The notes below the pieces were generated by a model that did no database searches, was not told the DNA's origin, and saw nothing but the letters and a program-made list of their open reading frames with translations. A stretch of 64,000 nt of DNA, from positions 4,898,001 to 4,962,000 of the forward strand of contig NZ_OX638201.1 of the NCBI RefSeq assembly GCF_951805225.1, written 5' to 3'. This DNA comes from an uncultured Flavobacterium sp. (lineage in GTDB: Bacteria; Bacteroidota; Bacteroidia; Flavobacteriales; Flavobacteriaceae). Below are positions 16,522-24,740 of the stretch, piece by piece. Numbering within the stretch: position 1 is the stretch's first letter; each line of letters opens with the position of its first letter. The position numbers were made by a program, and so were the translations under genes.

Positions 16522-17700
16522 TTATTTAATTAGTATTTGATTGTTTTTTATGGTGTAATTTATACCGTGAATGTCATTGAAATAACTCATAACTTTTTCA
16601 ATAGATTCATCATTAAAACTTGCATTGAATTTCTCGTTGGCCAATTTTTCATTTTTGTTTACAATTGTAACATTGTAGCGTCTTTCCAATTTTGTAATAA
16701 TGTTTTTGAAAGTCATATTTCTAAAGGTTAATCCGCCATTTATCCATGAAGTATAAATATCAGTGATAACAGCTTTGGTAGAAATCGCATTGTTTTCTCT
16801 GTTGAAACTTCCTTTATAACCAGGTTTCAAAACAGTATTTTTATTAGCGTCAAACTCTTCGTTTAAGCCATACATTCCAACAGAACCTTCTACTAAAACT
16901 ACATCTGTTGCAGCATCTTCAGGATAATTCGAAACATTAAAATGAGTTCCCAGAACACGTACATTCAGGGCGTCAGCATTTACAATAAAAGGGTGTTTTT
17001 TATCTTTGGCAACATCAAAAAAAGCTTCTCCGTTTAGAAATACCTGTCTGTTTTCTCCGGCAATAAATTTCACAGGATATTTTAAAGTTGTTCCTGCATT
17101 CAGATGAACCATTGTTCCGTCAGACAATTGCAATTGGAATTTTTTGCCATATGGAATCTTAATAATGTTATAAGCTACTTTCTCTAAACCAGTATTAGCA
17201 TCATAAACAATTTTATCTCCGTTTTGATTTCCAACAATATTTCCTTTGGCATCTTTTACCTGAGCCGAATTATTTTCTGATATAATTTGAGTTTGTCCAT
17301 CTTCTAATTGTAATACGATATCAGAACTTTTGAAATCAAATTTTTGTTCAACAGGTTTAGTTGAAAGACTTTGTTTGTAGAAAAATCCAACTCCTAATAA
17401 AACAACAATAGAAGCAGCAATCGAAATGTATTTTTTGAAGTTTGATCTTTCAGGAGCAATTTGAATCGTCGTTTCATTTTCTTTTGAAGCTGACAAAATA
17501 TTTAAGAAAATATCATCGGCAGTTTGTCTATCCATTTTTGGAGTTTCAATAAGAAGCGCCTGAATATCTTCTACAGAAGGGAAATCATCTGTAAGTTTAT
17601 TTTTTTTATAATAGGCAACTACCTCGTTTGTTTCCTCGGGTGTACATTCGTTTAAAACAAACTTTTGTAAAAGACTTTTTATTTCAGAATTTGAATTCAT
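16522..17700 (-). CDS. FecR-family anti-sigma factor
   Basis: 392 residues. The cytoplasmic N-terminus (1-85) would bind the sigma factor. One membrane helix (about 90-108, ISIAASIVVLLGVGFFYK) is followed by a periplasmic FecR domain (KIPYGKKFQLQLSDGTMVHLNAGTTLKYP, FLNGEAFFDVAKD, VRVLGTHFNVSNY) and a C-terminal DUF4974-type region (LTFRNMTFKNIITKLERRYNV) resembling STN. It sits between the ECF sigma gene and the STN-containing susC. The three fit a trans-envelope signalling chain in which substrate at SusC releases the sigma factor. Confidence 0.93.
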   Translation of the reverse strand: MNSNSEIKSLLQKFVLNECTPEETNEVVAYYKKNKLTDDFPSVEDIQALLIETPKMDRQTADDIFLNILSASKENETTIQIAPERSNFKKYISIAASIVVLLGVGFFYKQSLSTKPVEQKFDFKSSDIVLQLEDGQTQIISENNSAQVKDAKGNIVGNQNGDKIVYDANTGLEKVAYNIIKIPYGKKFQLQLSDGTMVHLNAGTTLKYPVKFIAGENRQVFLNGEAFFDVAKDKKHPFIVNADALNVRVLGTHFNVSNYPEDAATDVVLVEGSVGMYGLNEEFDANKNTVLKPGYKGSFNRENNAISTKAVITDIYTSWINGGLTFRNMTFKNIITKLERRYNVTIVNKNEKLANEKFNASFNDESIEKVMSYFNDIHGINYTIKNNQILIK

Positions 17701-17947
17701 TAAGAATTGATTTAAGGTCCGGTTCTGATATAATACAGTTGAAGTCTCGTTGAGTACTACTCAAACGTTGTAAATTTTTCAATTTTAACATTTGAGCTAA
17801 TTGACAAACGCTGTAAAGTACTGATTTTGTTGAGGTTTATGCTAAAATGAATATTCTAAAAATTTTTATTTTATTTTTTGATAAACGGTTTTTTTGCCAC
17901 TCTGAATAATGAATGATCACAAAATGTCGAAGTTTCTGGACGTAACG

Positions 17948-17980
17948 AAACCCGACAGGTTTTTAAAACCTGTCGGGTTT
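17948..17980. repeat. CCCGACAGG 33-bp hairpin, copy 1
   Basis: Sixteen-bp perfect arms (AAACCCGACAGGTTTT and complement) around a single T. An identical 33-bp copy occurs at 24371-24403. It lies in the 431-bp gap between the anti-sigma and sigma genes. Confidence 0.85.
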
Positions 17981-17984
17981 ACTA

Positions 17985-18066
17985 TGCGCAAAAAAATCTT
18001 TGACAAAGCCTCAGCGTTATACTTTGCGATCTTTGCGTAAACCTTTGCGTACTTTGCGGTTAAGCT
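17985..18066. repeat. CTTTGCG-type repeat
   Basis: Contains ATGCGCAAAAAAATCTTTG and, near 18020-18062, repeated ACTTTGCGATCTTTGCGTA and TACTTTGCGGTTAA units. The same words form inverted repeats at 20288 and 49932. The gap at 17701-18131 otherwise holds only the hairpin at 17948 and the sigma-gene terminator. Confidence 0.6.
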
Positions 18067-18083
18067 TAAAATTAAAACAAAAA

Positions 18084-18108
18084 AAAATCACCCGAGAAGA
18101 GTGATTTT
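18084..18108 (-). terminator. terminator of the ECF sigma gene
   Basis: An AAAATCAC/GTGATTTT stem with a 9-nt loop is followed on the minus strand by a T-rich run. It lies 24 bp after the sigma-factor stop. It would separate the sigma gene from the anti-sigma transcript. Confidence 0.75.
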
Positions 18109-18131
18109 AATGGTTAATGTGGTTTTTTGGT

Positions 18132-18695
18132 TTAGATAATCTCGTCATGAACGTGAAAAAAGACTCGCATTGATTCTAATGCTTTACTCATTTGGTTCCG
18201 GACTGTATTTATAGAGATGCCAAGTTCCTGGCTAATTTCTTCATAACTCATTCCCTTCTTTCGAGACATTTTAAAAATCTGCTTTCGTTTGGGAGGCAAT
18301 TGTTTCATGGCCTGTTTCCGAAGTTTTTTGCAATCTTCTTCCCGAATCGAATAATCACCATATTCATGTGATTTTTGACTTTCATAAAAAACGGCTTCTT
18401 TTAGCACTAAATCATTTGCTGCTTTATTTAGAGCATTAAATGCCTGATTTCGTGCAATAGTAAAAATATAAGCTTTAAAAGATTGGTCCGGATTTAGGTT
18501 CTCGCGGTTTTGCCAAACTTTCATAAAAACATCCTGTACATTTTCTTCAGCAGCCTCTTTTGATTTTAAAAGACTAACGCTGTAACCATAGATATCCTGA
18601 TAGTATAAATCAAAAAGAGAACGAAATGCTTTTTCGTTGCCATTTTTGAGCTCACTCACCAATAATTGTTCGCTATGATTGTTTGTTTCTAACAT
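18132..18695 (-). CDS. ECF-type RNA polymerase sigma factor
   Basis: 187 residues with sigma region 2 (about 12-80: NGNEKAFRSLFDLYYQDIYGYSVSLL, QDVFMKVWQNR, AYIFTIARNQAFNAL) and region 4 (about 125-175: LPPKRKQIFKMSRKKGMSYEEISQELGISINTVRNQMSKAL). There is no signal peptide. It belongs to the Bacteroidota group paired with FecR anti-sigma factors; its partner gene is downstream. It likely transcribes the susC operon. Its own promoter carries the primary-sigma-type box at 18775. Confidence 0.95.
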   Translation of the reverse strand: MLETNNHSEQLLVSELKNGNEKAFRSLFDLYYQDIYGYSVSLLKSKEAAEENVQDVFMKVWQNRENLNPDQSFKAYIFTIARNQAFNALNKAANDLVLKEAVFYESQKSHEYGDYSIREEDCKKLRKQAMKQLPPKRKQIFKMSRKKGMSYEEISQELGISINTVRNQMSKALESMRVFFHVHDEII

Positions 18696-18774
18696 TAATT
18701 TAATTAGTCCGTATTTAAATCTAATTATATTATGATACTGTCAAAATTGGTACTCTAATCTGCTGACGGGTTAG

Positions 18775-18782
18775 CAAATATA
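18775..18782 (-). promoter_or_regulatory. -7 element upstream of the ECF sigma gene
   Basis: TATATTTG on the minus strand matches TAnnTTTG, implying a leader of about 75 nt. No clear TTG at -33. The rest of the 18696-19006 gap is AT-rich and I see no gene in it. Confidence 0.45.
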
Positions 18783-19006
18783 TAAAAATATTATTCTCAG
18801 CATATAGTATTAAAAAAAACTTAATTTTATTTTTTTTAGTTCATTTCAGCCAAAATCGTAGTAAAAGCGTTGCTAAGTCTCTTTTTATCAAGTGTGTGAC
18901 TTTTTAACTGATATTTTGTGTAATAATTACAAATAATTTTATTTTTTACGAATATTCTTATTCTGTAATAAAATGATTGATGATTTAGTAATAATTGGAG
19001 AAAGAA

Positions 19007-19048
19007 AAAATCCATTTATCTTTTGTTTAAAAAAGATAAATGGATTTT
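19007..19048 (-). terminator. intrinsic terminator of the ACT-like gene
   Basis: An 18-bp perfect stem (AAAATCCATTTATCTTTT and complement) with loop GTTTAA, followed on the minus strand by TTTTTTCTTT. Confidence 0.8.
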
Positions 19049-19092
19049 ATAAAAGGAAGAATCAGATAAAGATTCTATTGTATCATATTTGA

Positions 19093-19749
19093 TTAATTTT
19101 TCAAATCTTTAATTACTTTAAAAGCAACATCAACCTGATCTTCACCAACCAAAATTGTAAATTCATTTGAAGTCGAAATTACCTCGTTGATAATGATTCC
19201 TTCCCATGCTAAACGCTGAAAGATAAAGTAATAAATTCCCGGAACGACGATGTTTTCCTTAGGTAATTTTACTGTGATAGACGCTAAATTATCTAATTTC
19301 TGAATCAGTTTTTCGCGCATAAAGTGTTTTTCAACCAAATGATTCACACTACTACTTACTACAATATTAGTTTCGTTAACACCACGTGACGAAGTATAAA
19401 AAATATCAGATAAAGCGTTGATATCAGAGATTAAATCAGCTTGTTTGTTTAAAACAGTTTCTGATGCAGCAAAAGTGTAATCCGTCAATTCAGATCTTAC
19501 TGTGATTTCACCAATATTCTTGATTACTTTATTGATTTTATGATTTAATTTAAAATCCAATTCTTCTGTAAGCCGTTTTAACGACATTACAACAGCGCCT
19601 TGTTTTACCTCTTTGCCAAATTCACTTTCCAATTCGGTCATAATGTTCCGCGAAAGAGAAGTTAGATTGATAATTCCAAGCGATAATGCATTTAATAAAA
19701 AGGGTTTTGTTTTAATGTAATTTTCGACGATTGAAGAAACGGTTTTCAT
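19093..19749 (-). CDS. conserved ACT-domain-like protein
   Basis: 218 residues, no signal peptide or membrane helix. The N-terminal ~75 residues are helical (VENYIKTKPFLLNALSLGIINLTSLSR). The rest looks like two ACT-like modules: NIVVSSSVNHLVEKHF near 130 and SITVKLPKENIVVPGIYYFIFQRLAWEGI with a following VISTSNEFTILVGED. This resembles the regulatory end of aspartate kinases, and relatives are sometimes labelled so, but no kinase catalytic domain is present. It may be a stand-alone amino-acid-binding regulator. It is next to yraN in the same direction, with a 120-bp gap. Confidence 0.6.
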   Translation of the reverse strand: MKTVSSIVENYIKTKPFLLNALSLGIINLTSLSRNIMTELESEFGKEVKQGAVVMSLKRLTEELDFKLNHKINKVIKNIGEITVRSELTDYTFAASETVLNKQADLISDINALSDIFYTSSRGVNETNIVVSSSVNHLVEKHFMREKLIQKLDNLASITVKLPKENIVVPGIYYFIFQRLAWEGIIINEVISTSNEFTILVGEDQVDVAFKVIKDLKN

Positions 19750-19869
19750 AATTTTTTTTCTTTTTTTTTGTAACTTGATTGGGTTGGTTTAGTTAATATG
19801 GGTGTTATAAATTTATGCAAATATAAATAAAAAAACAATTTGTTATAATTATAACAATAAAAAATTATG

Positions 19870-20241
19870 TTAAAAGTGATAAAAAGCATCAGTAAGATGT
19901 TCAATTGCAAATGTTTCGCCACTTTTATGGATTGCAATGATGTCAAAACGGATTTCAATATTTTCTTCAAAATCCTTTTCCCTATCGTTTATGTAGGCAT
20001 TTACTGCTTTTATAAGTAGTTGAATTTTTTTTGGCTTCACAAAATCTTGCGGAGAACCAAAATCCAGACTCGATCTTGTCTTCACTTCTACAATGGCCAA
20101 AATGGAATCTTTTTGGGCAATAATATCTATTTCGGCTTTTTGAAAAGTCCAATTTCGATCTAGAATTTTATATCCATTTTGTTGAAGATATTCTACGGAT
20201 AGTTCTTCTCCTTTTTTTCCAAGTTCATTATGTTCAGCCAT
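19870..20241 (-). CDS. yraN: YraN/UPF0102 family endonuclease-like protein
   Basis: 123 residues, typical for the family. The core matches a PD-(D/E)XK nuclease fold: LGKKGEELSVEYLQQNGY (Glu in helix 1), KAEIDIIA (Asp) and AIVEVKTRSS (E-x-K). UPF0102 proteins are thought to be involved in DNA processing, but their function is unsettled. The start ATG at 20241 gives the conserved MAEHNELGKKGE beginning. Confidence 0.92.
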   Translation of the reverse strand: MAEHNELGKKGEELSVEYLQQNGYKILDRNWTFQKAEIDIIAQKDSILAIVEVKTRSSLDFGSPQDFVKPKKIQLLIKAVNAYINDREKDFEENIEIRFDIIAIHKSGETFAIEHLTDAFYHF

Positions 20242-20287
20242 TTTTTAATTGTGAGTTATGAATTATGAGTTCGTAAGCAATTTGTAA

Positions 20288-20342
20288 GCAAAGACGCGAA
20301 ATCACAAAGGTTGATTCAAACTTTGCAACTTCGCGTCTTTGC
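20288..20342. repeat. CTTTGCG-type inverted repeat
   Basis: Thirteen-bp arms GCAAAGACGCGAA and TTCGCGTCTTTGC, with weaker pairing continuing inward. Its words are shared with the repeats at 17985 and 49932. It lies between ldcA-like and yraN genes. Confidence 0.75.
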
Positions 20343-20397
20343 GAGATTATGATATGTGGTATTTTCTCTTATTTAAAAGAGATAAGAAACGACTATA

Positions 20398-21402
20398 TTA
20401 TTTTTGAAATGAAACTGTACTTCCAGTTTCATTTACATCAATAGAAATTATATTTCCCATAATTAAGGCTCGATTATCCTGAATATGTCCGGCTGGAAAA
20501 TTAAAAATTACGGGAATATTATATTTTTTAGTTACATCGTCTACGATTTCAAGAGCATTTTTACCCCAAGGAACTTCATTGTCTTTCATTTTGGTCATTC
20601 CGCCCACAATAATTCCTTTAAGGTTTTCGATACATCCGTTACGTCTCAAATTCATCATCATTCGATCAATATGATATAAGTATTCATCAAGATCTTCGAT
20701 AAATAAAATCTTATCCTTGCAATCAATTGCCGATTGTGAACCCAATAAACTATAAAGAATAGAGAGATTTCCACCAACTAATTCGCCAGTTGCTTTTCCA
20801 AAACGGTTCATTTTATCCGGAGCGATTGAGTAGGAAACAGGTTCACCAAACAAGCTCGATTTCATAGAACTTATAGCCGCCGGAGTTGCACGCGGAATCG
20901 TTACAGGCATAACACCGTGAATAGATTTATAACCCATCGTATTCAAATGATTGTGTAGAACTGTTACGTCGCTAAAACCAATAATCCATTTTGGGTGTTG
21001 TTTGAATTTGGTAAAGTCCAATAAATCGATCATTCTTACCGTTCCATATCCGCCACGAACACACCAAATTGCTTTGATATTTGGATTATCCAACTGATGC
21101 TGAAAATCGGCAGCACGTTGTTCGTCAGTTCCTGCCAGTTGATTAAAATCAAGTCCAATTGTAGTTCCAACAACAGCTTCTAAACCCCAACTATGCAATA
21201 AATCTATTGTAGGTTTTAGATTGTCATCAATGTTTTTTCTGGCAGTTGCTAAAAGCGCAACAGTATCTCCTTTTTGTAAATAAGGTGGTGTGATCATCTT
21301 TTGTTGGGATTGACAGGTAAATGAATGTAAAGCAAAAATAAGAAATACGAATGTACCAAAAGCAAAGCTTTTTCTGGTGTCTTGGAGTTTGTTCGTGTTC
21401 AT
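20398..21402 (-). CDS. LD-carboxypeptidase (peptidase family S66)
   Basis: 334 residues. Family S66 enzymes cleave the L,D bond of the murein tetrapeptide during cell-wall recycling. Motifs: LLATAR near 50, WCVRGGYGTVRMIDLLD near 115, the nucleophile Ser in IGFSDVT, Glu in LFIEDLDEYLYHIDRMM and His in FPAGHIQDN. An N-terminal hydrophobic segment (FAFGTFVFLIFALHSFTCQSQ) suggests export to the periplasm; it contains a possible lipobox-like HSFTC. The gene lies 58 bp downstream of a serine hydrolase, also possibly linked to cell-wall chemistry. Confidence 0.93.
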   Translation of the reverse strand: MNTNKLQDTRKSFAFGTFVFLIFALHSFTCQSQQKMITPPYLQKGDTVALLATARKNIDDNLKPTIDLLHSWGLEAVVGTTIGLDFNQLAGTDEQRAADFQHQLDNPNIKAIWCVRGGYGTVRMIDLLDFTKFKQHPKWIIGFSDVTVLHNHLNTMGYKSIHGVMPVTIPRATPAAISSMKSSLFGEPVSYSIAPDKMNRFGKATGELVGGNLSILYSLLGSQSAIDCKDKILFIEDLDEYLYHIDRMMMNLRRNGCIENLKGIIVGGMTKMKDNEVPWGKNALEIVDDVTKKYNIPVIFNFPAGHIQDNRALIMGNIISIDVNETGSTVSFQK

Positions 21403-21460
21403 GATTTCTTTTTGCTTAAAATTATAAATTATTTTTTAAATCGGGTTTAGATTAAGAGAA

Positions 21461-22534
21461 TCAACCGCCATATTTGTTTTGCAATTCTTCTAATATTAAT
21501 AGAAGACCTTTATCAGCTTCTTCAGATTGTACATTGGCAAATAGGAGGAAAGCTTTGTTGATTGTTTTACAAATATACACTTTGGTTAAAAAAGTTCCGG
21601 GATTTCCGTTATGAAAAGAATATTTCAATTTGCTTTTTTCATTAATTTCAGAATTCCATCCAAACGAAAATTCGGGTAAACCATAATGCATGTATTCGAA
21701 TTCTTCTTTCGTAAACACTTTAGATTTTCCTAATAATCCCTGAAGCTCCATTTGAGTAAACTTGCAATAATCAGGCAAATTAACATTTATGTTTCCTGCT
21801 GATGAAAGCCAGTTTAATTTATAATTTAAGAAAGGTTTTTCAGGTTCGAGATTTTCATCATGTCCCCAAGGCTGATTTTTATCTTTTAAATTCGGCTGAC
21901 CAAAACCAAAATCGATATTAAGACTTTTGCTCAATTCCTTTACTAATGACTCATAGGTTTTGCCAGTTGCTTTTTCGAGCATTAATCCCGCAGCAACATA
22001 ACTTGGATTTGACCAATAAACAACTTGCTTTTCTGTAGCAGGATTCTGTTGCAAAAACCAAGCAATAAACTCATAACGCTGTTGCTGATTATCGCCTTTG
22101 ATTTCTTCCTGAGTCGGAGTTTCATTTCCATACGACCAAGTGTTGATTCCTGCTCGAAAAGTGATGAAATCTTGTAACGTAAAATTGTAAGTCGCCGGAT
22201 TGCTTTTGGCTTTTAACTCTGGATATAAATCAAAAAACTTAGTATCCCATTTTATTTTTCCTTGTTTAACTAAAGTTGCTGCAAGATAACTGGTTATCGT
22301 TTTGGTAATAGATCCCAATCTAAATTTATCATCGATTTTAGCCTTGTATTTTGAGTTTATTCTCTGATATCCCAAAGCTTGAATTTCTAAAATTGAATCA
22401 GCAGAAACTACTGCATAAGCAACTTCAGGAATATTATATTTTACCCTTATACTATCAACAAACGAACTATTTTTTTGCGCATTTGTGTTATTAAAAAGAA
22501 TAAGAAATAGAAAGGGAAAAAATATGTTTTTCAT
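21461..22534 (-). CDS. serine hydrolase, beta-lactamase/penicillin-binding fold
   Basis: 357 residues with signal peptide MKNIFFPFLFLILFNNTNAQ. Active-site motifs of the class C beta-lactamase-like family are present: SITK (S-x-x-K, about residue 75), YWSNPSY (Y-x-N, about 170) and HNGNPG (H-x-G, about 310). Members include D,D-peptidases, esterases and lactamases; the substrate cannot be assigned. It runs in the same direction as the LD-carboxypeptidase and is divergent from the nuclease-like gene at 22670. Confidence 0.9.
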   Translation of the reverse strand: MKNIFFPFLFLILFNNTNAQKNSSFVDSIRVKYNIPEVAYAVVSADSILEIQALGYQRINSKYKAKIDDKFRLGSITKTITSYLAATLVKQGKIKWDTKFFDLYPELKAKSNPATYNFTLQDFITFRAGINTWSYGNETPTQEEIKGDNQQQRYEFIAWFLQQNPATEKQVVYWSNPSYVAAGLMLEKATGKTYESLVKELSKSLNIDFGFGQPNLKDKNQPWGHDENLEPEKPFLNYKLNWLSSAGNINVNLPDYCKFTQMELQGLLGKSKVFTKEEFEYMHYGLPEFSFGWNSEINEKSKLKYSFHNGNPGTFLTKVYICKTINKAFLLFANVQSEEADKGLLLILEELQNKYGG

Positions 22535-22669
22535 TTTATCGAAAGAGAGATTTGAGTCAGCAAGTTACAAGAGATTCTGTGATATTCAAAAAAATGATTC
22601 AAAAAATAAATTAGAAATTTCTTACAAAACAATTAATTTGCCTACATTGATCCTTCTAAAGAATTATTT

Positions 22670-23770
22670 ATGCAAACGCTCTCCTTTAAACTTTATATAA
22701 TGGCATTTTTTTCATTGTCATTTGTACAAGCACAATCAAAAAAATATGCAATTCATACCGTTGCATTTTATAATTTCGAAAATCTTTTTGATACGCACGA
22801 TGATCCAAATACAAATGATAACGAATGGACACCAACGGGATCGCAAAATTGGACAGAAGAAAAATACCAACAGAAATTAAAGAATCTTTCAAGAGTTTTA
22901 TCTGAAATAGGAACGCCCGAAAACCCAAATGCGCCAACTATTATTGGAGGTTCTGAGATTGAAAACCGTGGCGTAGTCGAAGATTTAATCAAACAGGATA
23001 AATTAGTAGATTTTGGTTACGGAATCATTCATTTTGATTCTCCTGACAAACGCGGAATTGATGTTGTATTATTATATCAGAAAAAACATTTCAAACCCAC
23101 ATCTTATTCCAATATACCTTTATATATCTACAAAAATAAGTTGTCAATAAAGGAAGATAAAAAAGAGGAAACAGATGATGAATTCGAACCTAAAATTGAA
23201 AATAATAATCGAATATTTACACGAGATCAGTTATTAGTTACCGGTTTTCTGGAGGATGAAGAAATACATATTATTGTAAATCATTGGCCGTCAAGATCCG
23301 GCGGAGAAAAAGCCAGTAGTCCATTTCGGGAAGCTGCAGCAAACCTAAACCGGAAAATTATTGATTCTTTGCAACAGATTAACCCAAATGCAAAAGTCAT
23401 TACAATGGGCGATTTAAACGACGGACCTTTTAATAAAAGCGTAAAAATAGCTTTAGGAGCCAAAGCAAAAAAGAGTGAAGTTCCAGAGTTTGGTGTTTTC
23501 AATCCGTTTGAAGAAATAGCAAACAAAGGAATGGGAACAATAGCTTTTCGAGATTCCTGGGATATTTTCGACCAAATTATAATTTCAGAATCACTCATAA
23601 AACCGGATTTCGCTACATTTAAATATTGGAAAGCAGGGATATTCAGTAGATCTTATTTGATTCAAAAATCGGGACAATATAAAGGATATCCGTTGAGACA
23701 TACTTTGACAGAAGTTGGTTTTAGTGATCATTTTCCGGTTTATATTTATTTGATCAAAGAGATGAAATAA
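22670..23770 (+). CDS. endonuclease/exonuclease/phosphatase family protein
   Basis: 366 residues with an N-terminal signal-like segment (LYIMAFFSLSFVQAQ), so it is probably exported. EEP-fold motifs are visible: FYNFENLFDT near 35, GGSEIENRGVV with the catalytic Glu, NHWPSRSGG, TMGDLNDGPFN and a final SDHFPVYI His. Metal-dependent phosphodiester hydrolysis is expected, either of nucleic acid or of phospholipid/inositol phosphate. Divergent from the serine hydrolase across 135 bp. Confidence 0.9.
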   Translation: MQTLSFKLYIMAFFSLSFVQAQSKKYAIHTVAFYNFENLFDTHDDPNTNDNEWTPTGSQNWTEEKYQQKLKNLSRVLSEIGTPENPNAPTIIGGSEIENRGVVEDLIKQDKLVDFGYGIIHFDSPDKRGIDVVLLYQKKHFKPTSYSNIPLYIYKNKLSIKEDKKEETDDEFEPKIENNNRIFTRDQLLVTGFLEDEEIHIIVNHWPSRSGGEKASSPFREAAANLNRKIIDSLQQINPNAKVITMGDLNDGPFNKSVKIALGAKAKKSEVPEFGVFNPFEEIANKGMGTIAFRDSWDIFDQIIISESLIKPDFATFKYWKAGIFSRSYLIQKSGQYKGYPLRHTLTEVGFSDHFPVYIYLIKEMK

Positions 23771-23784
23771 AACTTTTCCCTAAC

Positions 23785-23811
23785 TTAGCTACTTAGAAAC
23801 TTAGCACCTTA
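23785..23811 (+). repeat. 8-bp periodic TYAGNNNC repeat, copy 2
   Basis: Octamers TTAGCTAC, TTAGAAAC, TTAGCACC, then TTA. It ends 4 bp before the start codon of the dioxygenase gene and so would form most of its leader. Confidence 0.75.
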
Positions 23812-23815
23812 AAAA

Positions 23816-24355
23816 ATGGCAATTGCAAAACCTTTTAATCTTACCAAATGGATCGATGAAAATCGTCATTTATTAAAACCACCAGTTGGAAACAAAAATC
23901 TTTATGTTGATTCCGGTGATTATATTGTGATGATTGTTGCAGGTCCAAATGCCCGAAAAGACTATCATTATAACGAAACCGAAGAGCTTTTTTACCAACT
24001 CGAAGGAAGTATCAAAGTTGTAATTCAGGAAGATGGCGAACGCAAAGAAATGGAATTAAATGCCGGTGATATGTATCTTCATCCAGCAAAAATCCCGCAT
24101 TCTCCAGTTCGTTCAGAGGGTTCTATAGGTTTGGTAATCGAGCGCAAACGTGCCGGAAAAGGATATACTGACGGTTTGCTTTGGCATTGTGACAACTGCA
24201 ATCATAAACTTTACGAAGTATTTTTTGAACTCCATAACATAGAGAAAGACTTCTTGCCACATTTCGAACATTTCTACAATTCAGAAGAACTAAGAACTTG
24301 CGACAATTGCGGAACCATAATGGAATCTGATCCGAGATTTGTGGCGAAGGAATAA
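23816..24355 (+). CDS. nbaC: 3-hydroxyanthranilate 3,4-dioxygenase
   Basis: 179 residues, the usual bacterial length. This cupin enzyme opens the ring of 3-hydroxyanthranilate in tryptophan/kynurenine breakdown, using Fe(II). Seen: FNLTKWIDENRHLLKPPVGN at the start, DYHYNETEELFYQLEG (metal His and Glu), HPAKIPHSPVRS (metal His) and a C-terminal rubredoxin-like Cys site, C-D-N-C twice (about 123 and 161). Other kynurenine pathway genes are not adjacent. The upstream gene is in the same direction but 45 bp away with a repeat between. Confidence 0.95.
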   Translation: MAIAKPFNLTKWIDENRHLLKPPVGNKNLYVDSGDYIVMIVAGPNARKDYHYNETEELFYQLEGSIKVVIQEDGERKEMELNAGDMYLHPAKIPHSPVRSEGSIGLVIERKRAGKGYTDGLLWHCDNCNHKLYEVFFELHNIEKDFLPHFEHFYNSEELRTCDNCGTIMESDPRFVAKE

Positions 24356-24370
24356 TTTATCTCAAAATTC

Positions 24371-24403
24371 AAACCCGACAGGTTTTTAAAACCTGTCGGG
24401 TTT
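24371..24403. repeat. CCCGACAGG 33-bp hairpin, copy 2
   Basis: Identical over all 33 bp to the copy at 17948-17980. Here it lies 16 bp after a stop codon, where it could also act as a terminator of the dioxygenase gene. Confidence 0.85.
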
Positions 24404-24444
24404 AGTCGCAATTAAAAGTTTCAAAATTAGACTTTTAGTTTTTA

Positions 24445-24526
24445 GGAGCTATTTCCCTCTATCCGTTTCAATCTTTTTCTGGCTAAAGAAGCCAGAAAAA
24501 GGATTTCCACTTCTATCGAGGCTAGG
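24445..24526 (+). repeat. structured AGCTA...GGCTAGG element, copy 1
   Basis: About 82 nt: a GGAGCTATTTCC flank, a 12-bp perfect stem (24473-24484 with 24490-24501) closing an AAAGA loop, then a CTTCTATCGAGGCTAGG flank. The second copy (38287-38364) shares both flanks and the AAAGA loop but has different stem bases that still pair. See findings. Confidence 0.7.
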
Positions 24527-24562
24527 AAATCACTATAAAAAGAATTTTAATAAGCTTAAAAT

Positions 24563-24718
24563 ATGAAAGATAAAATTGTAAATAATTCCAATGAAGAAGA
24601 AGATTTTTTGAAGGAATTAAAAGCAGATATAGAACAAGGTAAACTTGATTTTAAAAATGGAGATTTTATAACTCATGAAGAAATGTTAGAGGAATTGAGA
24701 AGAAAAAAGATTATTTAA
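24563..24718 (+). CDS. small RelB/antitoxin-like protein, orphan
   Basis: 51 residues, starting MKDKIVNNSNEEEDFLKE. The pattern ADIEQGKLDFKNGDFITHEE followed by MLEELRRKK resembles the C-terminal part of antitoxins that partner RelE/ParE toxins (I-E-x-G...G-x-x-x-x-H-E-E). No toxin gene follows; a 27-bp inverted repeat begins 22 bp after the stop. It could be a remnant or a solitary regulator. Moderate confidence that it is translated. Confidence 0.5.
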   Translation: MKDKIVNNSNEEEDFLKELKADIEQGKLDFKNGDFITHEEMLEELRRKKII

Positions 24719-24740
24719 GAACAATGATTAACACAATATT

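Noticed and set aside
19093..19749. Annotation as aspartate kinase
   Set aside because: No kinase catalytic domain; only ACT-like regulatory features are visible.
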